64,000 bases of DNA from Cryobacterium gelidum. Its GTDB lineage: Bacteria; Actinomycetota; Actinomycetes; Actinomycetales; Microbacteriaceae. Shown one piece after another: positions 19,964 to 28,473 of the stretch; within the stretch, counting starts at the first letter, position 1; each line of letters begins with the position of its first letter. Made by a program: the position numbers and the translations under genes. The notes below the pieces were generated by a model, which saw only the letters and a list, made by a program, of their open reading frames with translations, did no database searches and was not told the DNA's origin. The DNA is taken from positions 310,373 through 374,372 of the forward strand of contig NZ_SOHL01000027.1 of assembly GCF_004403985.1 (NCBI RefSeq), in the 5' to 3' direction.

Positions 19964-22291
19964 CTAGCCGTCGATGAAGTCGGCGGCAGCGCGGAGGAAC
20001 GCGGCGGCCGCGAGGGCGCGCGCTGCGGCATCCGCTGCACGGCTTCCCTCGGCAAGAGCGGGGCCGGCGGATGCCGCGAACGCGTCGATCCGGCCAGCGG
20101 CAGTGCCGGCGGCCGGGCTGGCGGCCGGGCTGGCGGCCGGGCTGGTGGCCGGGCTGGTGGCCGGGCTGGCGGCCAGGGCGGCAGTCGGGGCGCCGGCCGG
20201 AACGGCGGTCGTGCTGGCGACCGGGCTGGCGACCAGTGGCCCCAGAAAGATGCGCGATTTCGCACTGCGCGGTCCGTTGAAGGCGGGATTCTGTCGCGGC
20301 TGACTCGAAAATGCCTCGCGAATCTTGGCCAGGAACTCAGCGTTGGTCAGCCGATTCGCGCTGGGCACCACGAGCAGGCTCGCCGCCACGGTGAAATCGC
20401 CGTGGCCGCCCGTCTCGTAGGCGACCTCGGTCGGTCTGCACGCGCTGAACAGCACCTCCCGCGCCAACGCTCGTTTGCCGGCGCGGGCGGGCGTGCCGCG
20501 CTTGGCCCGATAGTTTTTGCTCGTCGCCTCATCGGGAACGATGAACCGCGCCCGACGCCCGTGGGGAGCGGACGCCGCACTCAGATCGGCGACGTCGGCC
20601 AACTGCAGCTGCAACCGGCGTTGGCCGTCCCCGGAGTGGCAGGAGTCGAAGAACGCTGTGAGGCTGACGCCATCGGGCAGCTGGTCGAAGATCTCTCCCA
20701 GGTCATCGTCGATGATCAGGTTGCCGTCACGAAAGTCAATCGGGCAGAGCGCTTCGTCGTACTTTTTCTCCTCATTGCCGGTCTCGGTCTCGTCGCCGTC
20801 GAGGTCGTCCACGTAGGTGCCGTGCCCGGCGTACTGAAAGACCAACACATCGCCGGCGACACTGCGCGCGACCAGATCGAGCAACCCCAGCAGTATGTTC
20901 TGCCGGGTCGCCTCCGCGTCGAGCAGGGTGCACACTGCGAACCCGGCGGCGATGAACTGGGTTGCCCAGGCCTCGGCATCCGCTACGCAGCCATAGAGCG
21001 CGTCACCGCCCGGATAGGCGTTGATGCCCACACACAGTGCATGGTGGGTACCAACCGGCCGGGGAACAGCCGGACCAGGCACCGGCCAGAGGTCGTCGTC
21101 GAGGTCGCGGACGACTGGGAACGATTGGATGCGCGAGCTGCCGGTGACCCGGCGGACGACACTGTCCATCGTGGGGATGTCGTTGTCGAAACCTCCATGA
21201 CTGGTCGAAGCGCTGCGGCTCGTCAACGGCCCATTCGTCGTTTTCGACCAGATGATATCGGCAGCCCCGCCGACACCGGCCGACCCGCTTGCGCCGGAGA
21301 CGCCAAAGAGTCGGGCGAGCACCGGGTCGGCGCGCAGGCACTCGTCCAGGCCGAGAATGGGCGAAAACTCTTCGGGTTCGAACGCAGCCCGCACGAGATA
21401 GAGCAGGGATTTTCCGTAGGCGCCGAGGCAGGTATCGTCGCGTTCAAGCTTTTCGGTCATTGTGAAGATGGCGAGCGATTTCACTCCGTCGCCGACCAGG
21501 GGCACGATCTTCTTCTTGAAGATGTCGGTGCGCACAGCCGGCGCGAGCAGGCTGACCGTCTCGAAGGCTGGCACTCCCGCTTCCAGCGCGGCGGGAATGA
21601 AGAAGGAATGAAATATCGACCCGGCACTGTGCCCGATAGCATGCACGCTGATCGTGTCGGCGTGCGCCGTACAGTATGCGGCGAGCGCCTCCGCGACATA
21701 GCGGGCACCGCCATCTCCGGCGGACGCGGCCTCGGCCGAGCGCTTCATCTGGCCCCAGATGGCCTGGCCCTGACCGAATCGGGCGGCCAGTTCGATCACC
21801 CGGTCCTTCGCGTCGTCCAGCCAGCCCCGCCGCCCCTGTGCCCAGTCACCGACGGCGCTCGTGATGGCCCCGGCGAGGCTGGTCTCCCAGACGAAGTGGA
21901 GGGGATATACGCCGTTGGACTTCCACCAGTCCACCTGGGTCGCGGCGATCCGCAGCCCGGATTGCTCGTCGACGAGTCCACCGTGGGCGTAGAACACCAC
22001 CGGTACGACGCCGCCGTGCTCAGCCACGAAGGCCGGCAAATGCGTGGCGAAGATGGCGTCGACCTCTCTTCGGGTGGTCGTGAACGCCCCGGTCGACGAG
22101 AATTTACCGTCGCGAAGATTGACCACGTGCGGCCGCAGTCCGTCAAGTTCGCTCTGCGGCAACGGCGGCCGCCTCGTCGCGGGAGCCGTTGAATTCGCGG
22201 CGGCCATCGAATTCGCGGGGGCCATCGAATTCGCGGGAGTCATCGAATTCGCGGGGGCCATCGAATTCGCGGGAGTCGTCGATTCGGGCAT
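19964..22291 (-). CDS. alpha/beta-hydrolase-caspase (peptidase C14) fusion protein
   Basis: I start this at the ATG at 22291 (AGAGGA ribosome site), giving 775 aa; the frame upstream to 22450 is not supported. Residues about 45-400 resemble an alpha/beta hydrolase or lipase, with VVFYAHGGLVDE and a nucleophile elbow GHSAG at Ser222. Residues about 425-660 form a caspase-like C14 domain. It begins ALCVGINAYPGG and has catalytic His490 in YAGHGT and Cys551 in DSCHSG, followed by FSACRPTE. The N-terminus carries a hexapeptide repeat (MAPANS/MTPANS) and the C-terminus an SPA-rich repeat tail. No membrane segment is obvious. It is divergent from the metallopeptidase gene at 22474. Bacterial C14 enzymes often act in stress, programmed death or defence; the role here is unknown. 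Confidence 0.85.
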   Translation of the reverse strand: MPESTTPANSMAPANSMTPANSMAPANSMAAANSTAPATRRPPLPQSELDGLRPHVVNLRDGKFSSTGAFTTTRREVDAIFATHLPAFVAEHGGVVPVVFYAHGGLVDEQSGLRIAATQVDWWKSNGVYPLHFVWETSLAGAITSAVGDWAQGRRGWLDDAKDRVIELAARFGQGQAIWGQMKRSAEAASAGDGGARYVAEALAAYCTAHADTISVHAIGHSAGSIFHSFFIPAALEAGVPAFETVSLLAPAVRTDIFKKKIVPLVGDGVKSLAIFTMTEKLERDDTCLGAYGKSLLYLVRAAFEPEEFSPILGLDECLRADPVLARLFGVSGASGSAGVGGAADIIWSKTTNGPLTSRSASTSHGGFDNDIPTMDSVVRRVTGSSRIQSFPVVRDLDDDLWPVPGPAVPRPVGTHHALCVGINAYPGGDALYGCVADAEAWATQFIAAGFAVCTLLDAEATRQNILLGLLDLVARSVAGDVLVFQYAGHGTYVDDLDGDETETGNEEKKYDEALCPIDFRDGNLIIDDDLGEIFDQLPDGVSLTAFFDSCHSGDGQRRLQLQLADVADLSAASAPHGRRARFIVPDEATSKNYRAKRGTPARAGKRALAREVLFSACRPTEVAYETGGHGDFTVAASLLVVPSANRLTNAEFLAKIREAFSSQPRQNPAFNGPRSAKSRIFLGPLVASPVASTTAVPAGAPTAALAASPATSPATSPAASPAASPAAGTAAGRIDAFAASAGPALAEGSRAADAAARALAAAAFLRAAADFIDG
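20109..20168 (-). repeat. 12-bp tandem repeat (5 copies) near the caspase-fusion C-terminus
   Basis: Five 12-bp units (gcggccgggctg with a c/t variant) encode alternating SPAA/SPAT tetrapeptides in the C-terminal tail of the caspase fusion. The unit keeps the frame when copies are gained or lost. The tail is probably a flexible linker between the caspase domain and a short Ala-rich C-terminal helix. Confidence 0.8.
22191..22280 (-). repeat. 18-bp tandem repeat with five evenly spaced GAATTC sites
   Basis: GAATTC occurs at 22191, 22209, 22227, 22245 and 22263, exactly 18 bp apart. The units encode MAPANS/MTPANS hexapeptides at the N-terminus of the caspase fusion. A/T-rich hexamers like this are uncommon in GC-rich DNA, so the array reflects recent tandem amplification. 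Copy number can change without frameshift. Confidence 0.85.
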
Positions 22292-22473
22292 GGCACCGTT
22301 CCTCTCACGGTCAGATTTTGCTGGAACAGGTGCGCCGCCGCAGGGACCGGCCTTGTGATTATGGCGCGCGAGCGTTACTGCAGCGTTACTGCTCGGTGAC
22401 TGCCACCGAAACCTTGACAGACCCGTCGTTCGGTTGCATATTGCAGACACAAACGGATGCTGCGGGGGTCGCC

Positions 22474-24192
22474 ATGACGACTGGTACCGATTCCGGATCG
22501 AGCAATCCGGGACAGAGTGGCCTGCAGGTCAGCCTGACCGTGCTGGCTGAGGGACCGTTCACGACGTTTCACGCGCAAGCAGGTGAACCGGATGCGCTGC
22601 TCACGACGACCCTGCGGGTGCCGGTCGAGCGCATTGGACCTGGGCCGCGTAGCGCCCGGTTCGACGTGATCGTGCGTCGCCCAGGAGAGAAGCCGTTCAG
22701 CCTCGAGCTCGGCTCCCCGACGCCGCCCTGGATGGTTGTCGACGAGAAGCCCCCCGACAATCTCACCGCCCTGCTGCAGGACAGTCGATTTTTGGCACAG
22801 CAGGTGTACGCGGTGGCGGCATCCACTCTGGCGCTGTTCGAATCCACTCTGGGCCGACGTATGGGCTGGGTCAATGGTGGTCGACTGACCATCAGCGCCT
22901 ACGACCGGGTCTCTTACCGGGAGTCTGGCTATTATCGCGACGACGGACTGATCCGGTTTGGACACAAACGCGACGGCCGCACGAGCAAGGCGGTACCGCT
23001 CGCCCTGTTTCGTGACCTTGTGGCGCACGAGGTCACTCACGCTATTGTCGACGGTTACCGACCGAAATGGGCCGATTCCCACGCCGAAATCGACCAACTC
23101 GCCCTGCACGAAGCCATCGCCGACCTCGTGGCCCTGCTGTCGGTGTTCTCCACGCAAACCCTGGTCGAGCAATTGCTGACCCAGACCGGCGGGGACAGCC
23201 GCAACCTCGATGACCTCGACGAAGATCTGCTGCGCCGCGACCTGTTTCGCCTAGGTGATGGACTGTTCAAACGCGGCACGGCCCGGCCGTCCCTGACCGA
23301 CGATCTGGCGGCGAACTGGCGCACCCTGAGTGACCCGCATCTGCGCGGCGGGGCAATGGTGCAGGTGTTGCTGCGCGTCGTGGCCCGACTGTGGCTGCAG
23401 CGGCTTGACGCGCCCGGCGGTCGCTCGAGCCTGTATCAGGTGGCTCGCGCCGGGGCATCCGTTGGCCGTCAGGTGTTGAGCATGCTCATTCGCAGCCTCG
23501 GCTACATGGCGCCGGTCGATGTGACCTGGGAGGACCTGCTGCGCGGCATTCTCGCCGCGGATACGGCGGTCGTGCCCGACGATGACCTCGATTATCGCGG
23601 CACCGTTGTGACGGCCTTCGCCGAGGCCGGCATCGCGCTTCCCACGCTCACCGACCTCTCGGGCATATCGACCTTCGTCGGCCTGCGGTATCCGGTTCGG
23701 CTGGCCGCCCTGGGCTCCGATCCGGAAGAGATTGTACGGTTTCTCTGGGAGAACCCGGTACTACTCGCGGCGGCGAAGATCGACCCGACCCGGCCGATTG
23801 CGGTCGAACGGGTGCGGCCTACCCTGCGCGTCGGTCCCGACGGATTCGTGGTGTCGGAAATCGGCGCCACTTTCACGCAAGAGTTTCGCCTGAGCGCCGC
23901 TGAGGCGCGCAGCTTCGGGCTCGCCACCCGAACACCGGTGTTTATTCGCGGCGGCGGACAACTGCGTTTCGACGAGGGCGGGCGCCTCAGTTTCGCCGCC
24001 CTCAAACCGATTCTCGATCTGGAACGCCAGCGGGCGAAACTAGCCGCACAGGAGCGGGCTATTCGTCCAACGGATGCCGCCCCGCCCGCAGCCCCGCCGG
24101 TCACACCGCACGGTTCGAGGCGGCAATCCGGATCGATCGCAGCCCAGCCCCCCGAGGTCTCGGCGGATCGCAGACCAACCTTTCACCCCTAA
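22474..24192 (+). CDS. predicted zinc metallopeptidase (HExxH gluzincin-like), family not recognised
   Basis: This is 572 aa from the ATG at 22474 (GGGGG ribosome site). It carries a metallopeptidase motif: HEVTH at residues 185-189 and, 24 residues on, HEAIAD with Glu213 as the likely third ligand. This layout resembles thermolysin/fungalysin-type gluzincins, where a conserved EAISD segment supplies the Glu. The N-terminal about 100 residues look beta-rich and the C-terminal half is unassigned. There is no signal peptide or membrane segment, so it is probably cytosolic. It is divergent from the caspase fusion (182 bp shared upstream region) and converges with the second caspase. A target or activation mechanism cannot be read from the sequence. 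Confidence 0.75.
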   Translation: MTTGTDSGSSNPGQSGLQVSLTVLAEGPFTTFHAQAGEPDALLTTTLRVPVERIGPGPRSARFDVIVRRPGEKPFSLELGSPTPPWMVVDEKPPDNLTALLQDSRFLAQQVYAVAASTLALFESTLGRRMGWVNGGRLTISAYDRVSYRESGYYRDDGLIRFGHKRDGRTSKAVPLALFRDLVAHEVTHAIVDGYRPKWADSHAEIDQLALHEAIADLVALLSVFSTQTLVEQLLTQTGGDSRNLDDLDEDLLRRDLFRLGDGLFKRGTARPSLTDDLAANWRTLSDPHLRGGAMVQVLLRVVARLWLQRLDAPGGRSSLYQVARAGASVGRQVLSMLIRSLGYMAPVDVTWEDLLRGILAADTAVVPDDDLDYRGTVVTAFAEAGIALPTLTDLSGISTFVGLRYPVRLAALGSDPEEIVRFLWENPVLLAAAKIDPTRPIAVERVRPTLRVGPDGFVVSEIGATFTQEFRLSAAEARSFGLATRTPVFIRGGGQLRFDEGGRLSFAALKPILDLERQRAKLAAQERAIRPTDAAPPAAPPVTPHGSRRQSGSIAAQPPEVSADRRPTFHP

Positions 24193-24273
24193 CGGCTGCC
24201 CGGCGCTGCCCATCAGGACGGATCGCAGACCAACCTTTCACCCCTAACGGCTGCCCGGCGGTGCCCATCAGAA
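24164..24273. repeat. 55-bp tandem duplication across the 3' ends of two convergent genes
   Basis: Two copies, 24164-24218 and 24219-24273, differ at two positions in the 55 bp. The first copy contains the last codons and stop of the metallopeptidase gene. The second overlaps the last bases of the convergent caspase gene (stop at 24268-24270). The duplication therefore copies the metallopeptidase tail and spacer in the intergenic region. No clear terminator hairpin is seen in it. Confidence 0.85.
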
Positions 24274-25125
24274 CGCGGTGCCCCAGGCCGTCGATTTGCC
24301 GGGAGCGGAAGCCTCCAGTTGCGCCCGCTGGGTGAATTTACGGTCACGCAGTTTCGCGTTGACCTGCTTGATGACCTCCCCGCGGCTCGAAGCAGCGCCT
24401 GACTGCAGCGCGTCGAGCAAAAAATGCGTGAACGCGCCGTTGTACCGCCCGTCGAAGTTGGCGTCGGCGGCCGTCTGGTCGGCCCGGCACGCGGCGAACA
24501 GCACCGGTTTAGCCGCGGCCTTCGACGAGCGAATCAGGTCGCGCAGGGTGCGCGTGTCAGCGCCCCCTGCCTCGGCACCGTCCCGGCCGAGCGGCGTCGG
24601 CGGTGGCACGAACCGGGGGCGCCGGTCGTCTCGACTGGGCAGCAGGTCCATGGCGCGCAGCCCGCTGCCGCTGTGGCAGGTGTCGAGAATCACGTCGAGC
24701 AGCACCCCCTTCGGAAGCCGGGCGAACAGATCGTGCAGCTCGTCGTCGACGATGAGGGAACCCGGGTTCCACGCGGCCCCGCTCTGGCGCAGATCGTAGG
24801 TGGCGAACGCCTCGTCAACCCGGTCGTCTTCGTCGCCGCTCGTGTCGGGCAGCTGGGTGCCGTGGCTCGACAGGGTGATCACGATGTGGTCGAGGTGCTC
24901 CCCCGGAGTATTCGCCCGATCGAGCGCCTCGGTCATCGCGCCGAACACCGCATCTTTCGTCGCGGCCCGATCGGTCAACACCGTGATGCTCGTGTCAGCA
25001 AAGCCGAAAGCCCTCCCGAGCAGGGCGCTGACGTCGGCGGCGTCGTTCACACAGCCGTTCAACCAACTGGTCATCGGTAGGTTCTCGAACCGGTTGATTC
25101 CCACACAGAGAGCGAATTGAGTCAC
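24268..25125 (-). CDS. caspase-like peptidase (C14 family), stand-alone
   Basis: I choose the GTG at 25125 (GGACC a few bases upstream), which places the conserved ALCVGIN strand at the N-terminus; a GTG at 25167 would add 14 residues. The protein is 285 aa, essentially one caspase domain. Catalytic His88 lies in LSSHGTQL and Cys150 in DTCHSGSG, with an acidic pocket segment DEDDRVDEAF between. It resembles metacaspase/orthocaspase p20-type domains and is likely cytosolic. It converges with the metallopeptidase gene and is divergent from the BTAD regulator (233 bp shared upstream region). It is related to the caspase half of the gene at 19964-22291 but not a close duplicate. Confidence 0.87.
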   Translation of the reverse strand: MTQFALCVGINRFENLPMTSWLNGCVNDAADVSALLGRAFGFADTSITVLTDRAATKDAVFGAMTEALDRANTPGEHLDHIVITLSSHGTQLPDTSGDEDDRVDEAFATYDLRQSGAAWNPGSLIVDDELHDLFARLPKGVLLDVILDTCHSGSGLRAMDLLPSRDDRRPRFVPPPTPLGRDGAEAGGADTRTLRDLIRSSKAAAKPVLFAACRADQTAADANFDGRYNGAFTHFLLDALQSGAASSRGEVIKQVNAKLRDRKFTQRAQLEASAPGKSTAWGTAF

Positions 25126-25358
25126 GGTGGTCCAATCTCGAGAGCACCCCGCCGTATTTGCTGGCACCGAGTTGAGGGTAGTGGCACCGGCGTTACCGGC
25201 GAGTTACCGGGGTGGCGATCTCACGTGTACCGACGCATCCCTTTGGTCGTGTCGGCATTGACAACGGCGGCCGGGCTGGCCATTCTGAGCGGTAACAGCA
25301 CTCGCCGTCACGTTGCGGGCCGACTGCGCACCCTGAAAGTTTCGCGGATCGAGCACTC

Positions 25359-26108
25359 ATGGGATTTTCGGTGACACCGAGCTGGGATCTTCGCGTGCTG
25401 GGCTACTGGCAATTGCGCTGCAACGGCGTGCCGGTGGAGGTCGGCATGCGGCAGCAGCGCTTGCTCGCCGCCCTCGCCGTGCTGCACACCCAGCCGCGGC
25501 ACGTGCTCGCCGCTCTGCTCTGGCCGGACAGCCCCGAGCGCCAATCGGCCGGAAACCTGCGGGCGGGCGTCTTTCGCATCTCTCATGAACTGCCGCGCTT
25601 GCTCCGCGCGACCGAGCCGCTGCAGATCGACGCTGCCGTGCGTGTTGATCTGCGCGAGGTGCGGAAATTGATCACCGAGATCACGCGGACCGGCGGCCAG
25701 CCCGTGCCGCCGGAATCGATCGATCTGCTGCAGGAGGCCAACCTCTTACCGGGCTGGTACGAGGAATGGGTGATCGACCAACAGGATCACCTGGTCAATC
25801 AACGGGTAGACGCCCTGGAAGCCCTAGCCCGCTCCTATCTGGTGGCGGGCAGTTTCCGCCACGCCCTGGGTGCGTCGCGTGCTGCAGCCCGGGTGGATCC
25901 CCTCCGCGAAAGCGCCCAGCACCTGCTCGTGCGATGCCACCTCGCCGAAGACAACTATGCGTCGGCGGTGCAGGTCTACCGCAGTTATCGCGCCCATCTG
26001 GGCCGCGAACTCGGCGTCGAGCCGTCCGCCCATTTCGCCGAGCTCCTCGGCCTGGATTCCGCGATCGTGGATTCACGCGTGCTGGTCCGGTCGATGAAGA
26101 CCAGCTGA
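25359..26108 (+). CDS. short SARP-like regulator (winged helix plus BTAD domain)
   Basis: This 249-aa protein has an N-terminal OmpR-like winged helix (about residues 10-85: LRVLGYWQLRCNG, then LLAALAVLHT and LLWPD). A bacterial transcriptional activation domain follows (about 95-245: LLPGWYEEWV, then TPR-like helices ending VYRSYRAHLGRELGVEPS). This is the minimal architecture of Streptomyces antibiotic regulatory proteins, with no ATPase or sensor module. It is divergent from the small caspase gene, so it could control the caspase/metallopeptidase cluster; that is inference. The ATG at 25359 has a weak ribosome site, and an in-frame GTG at 25371 is an alternative start. Confidence 0.85.
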   Translation: MGFSVTPSWDLRVLGYWQLRCNGVPVEVGMRQQRLLAALAVLHTQPRHVLAALLWPDSPERQSAGNLRAGVFRISHELPRLLRATEPLQIDAAVRVDLREVRKLITEITRTGGQPVPPESIDLLQEANLLPGWYEEWVIDQQDHLVNQRVDALEALARSYLVAGSFRHALGASRAAARVDPLRESAQHLLVRCHLAEDNYASAVQVYRSYRAHLGRELGVEPSAHFAELLGLDSAIVDSRVLVRSMKTS

Positions 26109-26159
26109 GCGCACCCGCTCACAGGAGGTTCCCACCCGGACCCAACCTATCCTCAGGTA

Positions 26160-27014
26160 GTGACTGAAACAGCCCTCCCCCGCCCTTTCCGTCCCCAATC
26201 AAGCTGGGTACGCAGCGTCGGCCTGATGATTTTCTTCAGCCGCTGGCTGCAGGCGCCCCTCTATATTGGCCTCATCATCGCGCAGATTATCTACGTGATC
26301 GTGTTCATGGTCGAGCTCATCAACCTCGGCGGTGACGTCTGGACCTCACTGACCGTGCCCGGCGACGACGGTGGCATCCACGTTGAAGAAGCCGCGATCA
26401 TGCTGTCCGTGCTCGGCCTGATCGACGTCGTGATGATTGCGAACCTGCTGATCATGGTCATCATCGGTGGCTACGAGACCTTCGTCTCGCGCATTCGCTT
26501 AGAGGGTCACCCCGACCAGCCGGAGTGGCTGTCCCACGTCAACGCGAACGTGCTCAAGGTCAAGCTCGCCATGGCCATCGTGGGAATCTCATCGATCCAC
26601 CTGCTCAAGACCTTCATCGAAGTCGGAGATTTGGCCGCCCGCGGCACCCCCCTCGACTCCAGCCCGAGCGAGACCATCACGGGCAACGTCTACACCTGGG
26701 ACGGCGTGCTCTGGCAGGTCATCATCCACATGGTGTTCATTCTCTCCGCGATCGCCCTGGCCTGGATCGACCGTATGTCGCAGTCCGGGCACGCCATGCC
26801 CTCGGCCGTTGCGCCGACGCCCACCATCGCCCCCGAGCGGGTCTCGGCGTTGGCTGCCGCACCCGCGCGCCGCGAGATCGAGGGCCACGCCGCGCCGGCC
26901 ACGTCTACCGGAATCGCCCTGCATATCACGCAGCTGGGTCAGCTGCGTGATGCCGGCGTGGTGACGGATGCCGAATTCCTCGCCAAGAAGACGGAACTTC
27001 TCGCGCGGTATTAG
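26160..27014 (+). CDS. UPF0114 (YqhA-like) membrane protein with C-terminal SHOCT domain
   Basis: This is a 284-aa protein with a GTG start at 26160. The first about 210 residues are a UPF0114/TIGR00645-type membrane domain with four hydrophobic segments ([18 protein letters not shown], the [18 protein letters not shown] region and two later ones). A Pro/Ala-rich linker leads to a SHOCT motif ([19 protein letters not shown]) at the end. SHOCT is a short helical domain often appended to actinobacterial membrane or cytosolic proteins. The function is unknown; E. coli YqhA is a small uncharacterised membrane protein. Its stop overlaps by 4 bp the end of the convergent pfl pseudogene. Confidence 0.85.
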   Translation: MTETALPRPFRPQSSWVRSVGLMIFFSRWLQAPLYIGLIIAQIIYVIVFMVELINLGGDVWTSLTVPGDDGGIHVEEAAIMLSVLGLIDVVMIANLLIMVIIGGYETFVSRIRLEGHPDQPEWLSHVNANVLKVKLAMAIVGISSIHLLKTFIEVGDLAARGTPLDSSPSETITGNVYTWDGVLWQVIIHMVFILSAIALAWIDRMSQSGHAMPSAVAPTPTIAPERVSALAAAPARREIEGHAAPATSTGIALHITQLGQLRDAGVVTDAEFLAKKTELLARY

Positions 27015-28405
27015 AACACCGTGAGGCCGCGGGCGCGAAACTGGTCGCGAACACGCTCGAGCAGTACGGCATCGGGCGGGTGCACCCCGTGCAGCGGGTA
27101 GGGGATGGCGAGGCGGTTCCATTTGTCCTCGCCCATCTGGTGAAACGGCAATACCTCTACCCGAGAGACGTTGGGCCAGCGAGCCACGATTTCGGCAACG
27201 GCGTCGACATTGTCCACCGCGTCGGTCAGCCCGGGAACGAGCACGAACCGCACCCACACATTCGTACCGCGTTCGCGCAGCCGGTCGCCGCGAACATACC
27301 CCGGTAGCGACGGATGCGCGCCAGCACGTCGCCGATCGGCGTCACCACGCCGTCCCTCATCTTCCAGGAATCCGGGTTGTGGCAGTACTGGCGGCGCAGC
27401 AGACAGCCGGATGGTCAGCTGCGGATAGTTCTCCGGATGTGCCATGGCGTCTTCGAGGGTTTCCCGGTTGAGCACGTTGATATTGAGGTGGTAGCCGCTT
27501 GCGAGCGTGTATGCGTCGATCAGGCCGACCAGGTTGGTGATCCGCTCTGCCGGGGTGTGGCCGAGCCCGGTCGATACGACCGTGTTGGTCAGGGAGATGC
27601 CGTCTTGCGCTTCAGAGTAGGGCAGTTTCGCCACGCTCAGTGCCGAGGCAAGCATGCCGTGGGTGTCGCGGCCGTTCATCGGGTTGGCTCCGGGGGCGAA
27701 TGGCGCACCGGCCCGGCGACCGTCGTGGATATTGCCGGTCTTCTTGCCGTAGACCAGGTTCGAGGTGATGGTGAGCACCGACTGCGTGTGCACGGCATTC
27801 CGATAGGTGGGATGCCGGCGAATCATGGCCATGAACGTTTCGACGATGGTCACGGCGATCGCGTCGACGTGGTCGTCGTCGTTGCCGAACGCAGGATAGT
27901 CGCCGTCAATCGTGCGTACCTGCTCGGCGTTCTCCTCGCGGGAACGAATCACGTCTTCGGTGCTCGGTTGCTCGTCGAGTGCGGCGCGTTCGAGTTTCTT
28001 CGCCGCGATAAGGGCGGTCACGCCGTAGAGCGCGACACGGCGGTAGTCGCCGATGATGCGGCCGCGACCGGAGGCACCTGGCAGCCCCGTGATGAGGTGG
28101 CTGTGCCTGGCCGGTTTGACGGCGGGCGGATACACGTCGAAGACACCGTCGTTGTGCGTCTTGCGATACTTCGTGAAGATGGTTTTCGGCGCGGGCGAGA
28201 CCGGGTACCCGTAGGTGTCGAGGCTCGTCGCGACCATGCGCCAGCCACCGAAGGGCATGATGGCTCGCTTGAGCGGGGCATCCGTTTGCAGGCCGACGAT
28301 AATTTTGTTCGGCCGGTCGATGTAGCCGGGTGTGTGCGCCGTGATCGACGCCGGCGTGGCGGCGTCGACGTCGTAGACGCCGGGCTCTCGCTCCCGGGGA
28401 AACAT
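27011..28405 (-). pseudogene. composite remnant of pflB and pflA (pyruvate formate-lyase and its activating enzyme)
   Basis: The frame stays open for 464 codons but joins pieces of two genes. Residues 1-165 match PflB from about residue 65 ([49 protein letters not shown]). At about 27911 it jumps over roughly 400 residues, including the Cys-Cys active site, to the PflB end region ([40 protein letters not shown]). Near 27400 it passes into pflA, losing the PflB glycyl-radical loop. The pflA piece YCHNPDSW (27365-27385) is in another frame, and the second Cys of its CxxxCxxC is replaced by Arg. Another deletion follows, before the PflA C-terminus ([24 protein letters not shown]) resumes in frame. 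Neither activity can survive. Confidence 0.88.
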
Positions 28406-28473
28406 CGCCGACAGCTATCGACGCCGCCGGAACGCGTCACGGGCCGGAAGTCCCGTCTTTGCAGCGGATGCTG

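Noticed and set aside
19955..22192. 745-codon plus-strand frame opposite the caspase fusion
   Set aside because: The minus strand has the caspase and hydrolase catalytic motifs; the plus-strand translation has no recognisable domain.
22191..22280. Repeats that could be taken for a CRISPR array
   Set aside because: The 18-bp units are contiguous with no spacers, and they are coding; no cas gene is present.
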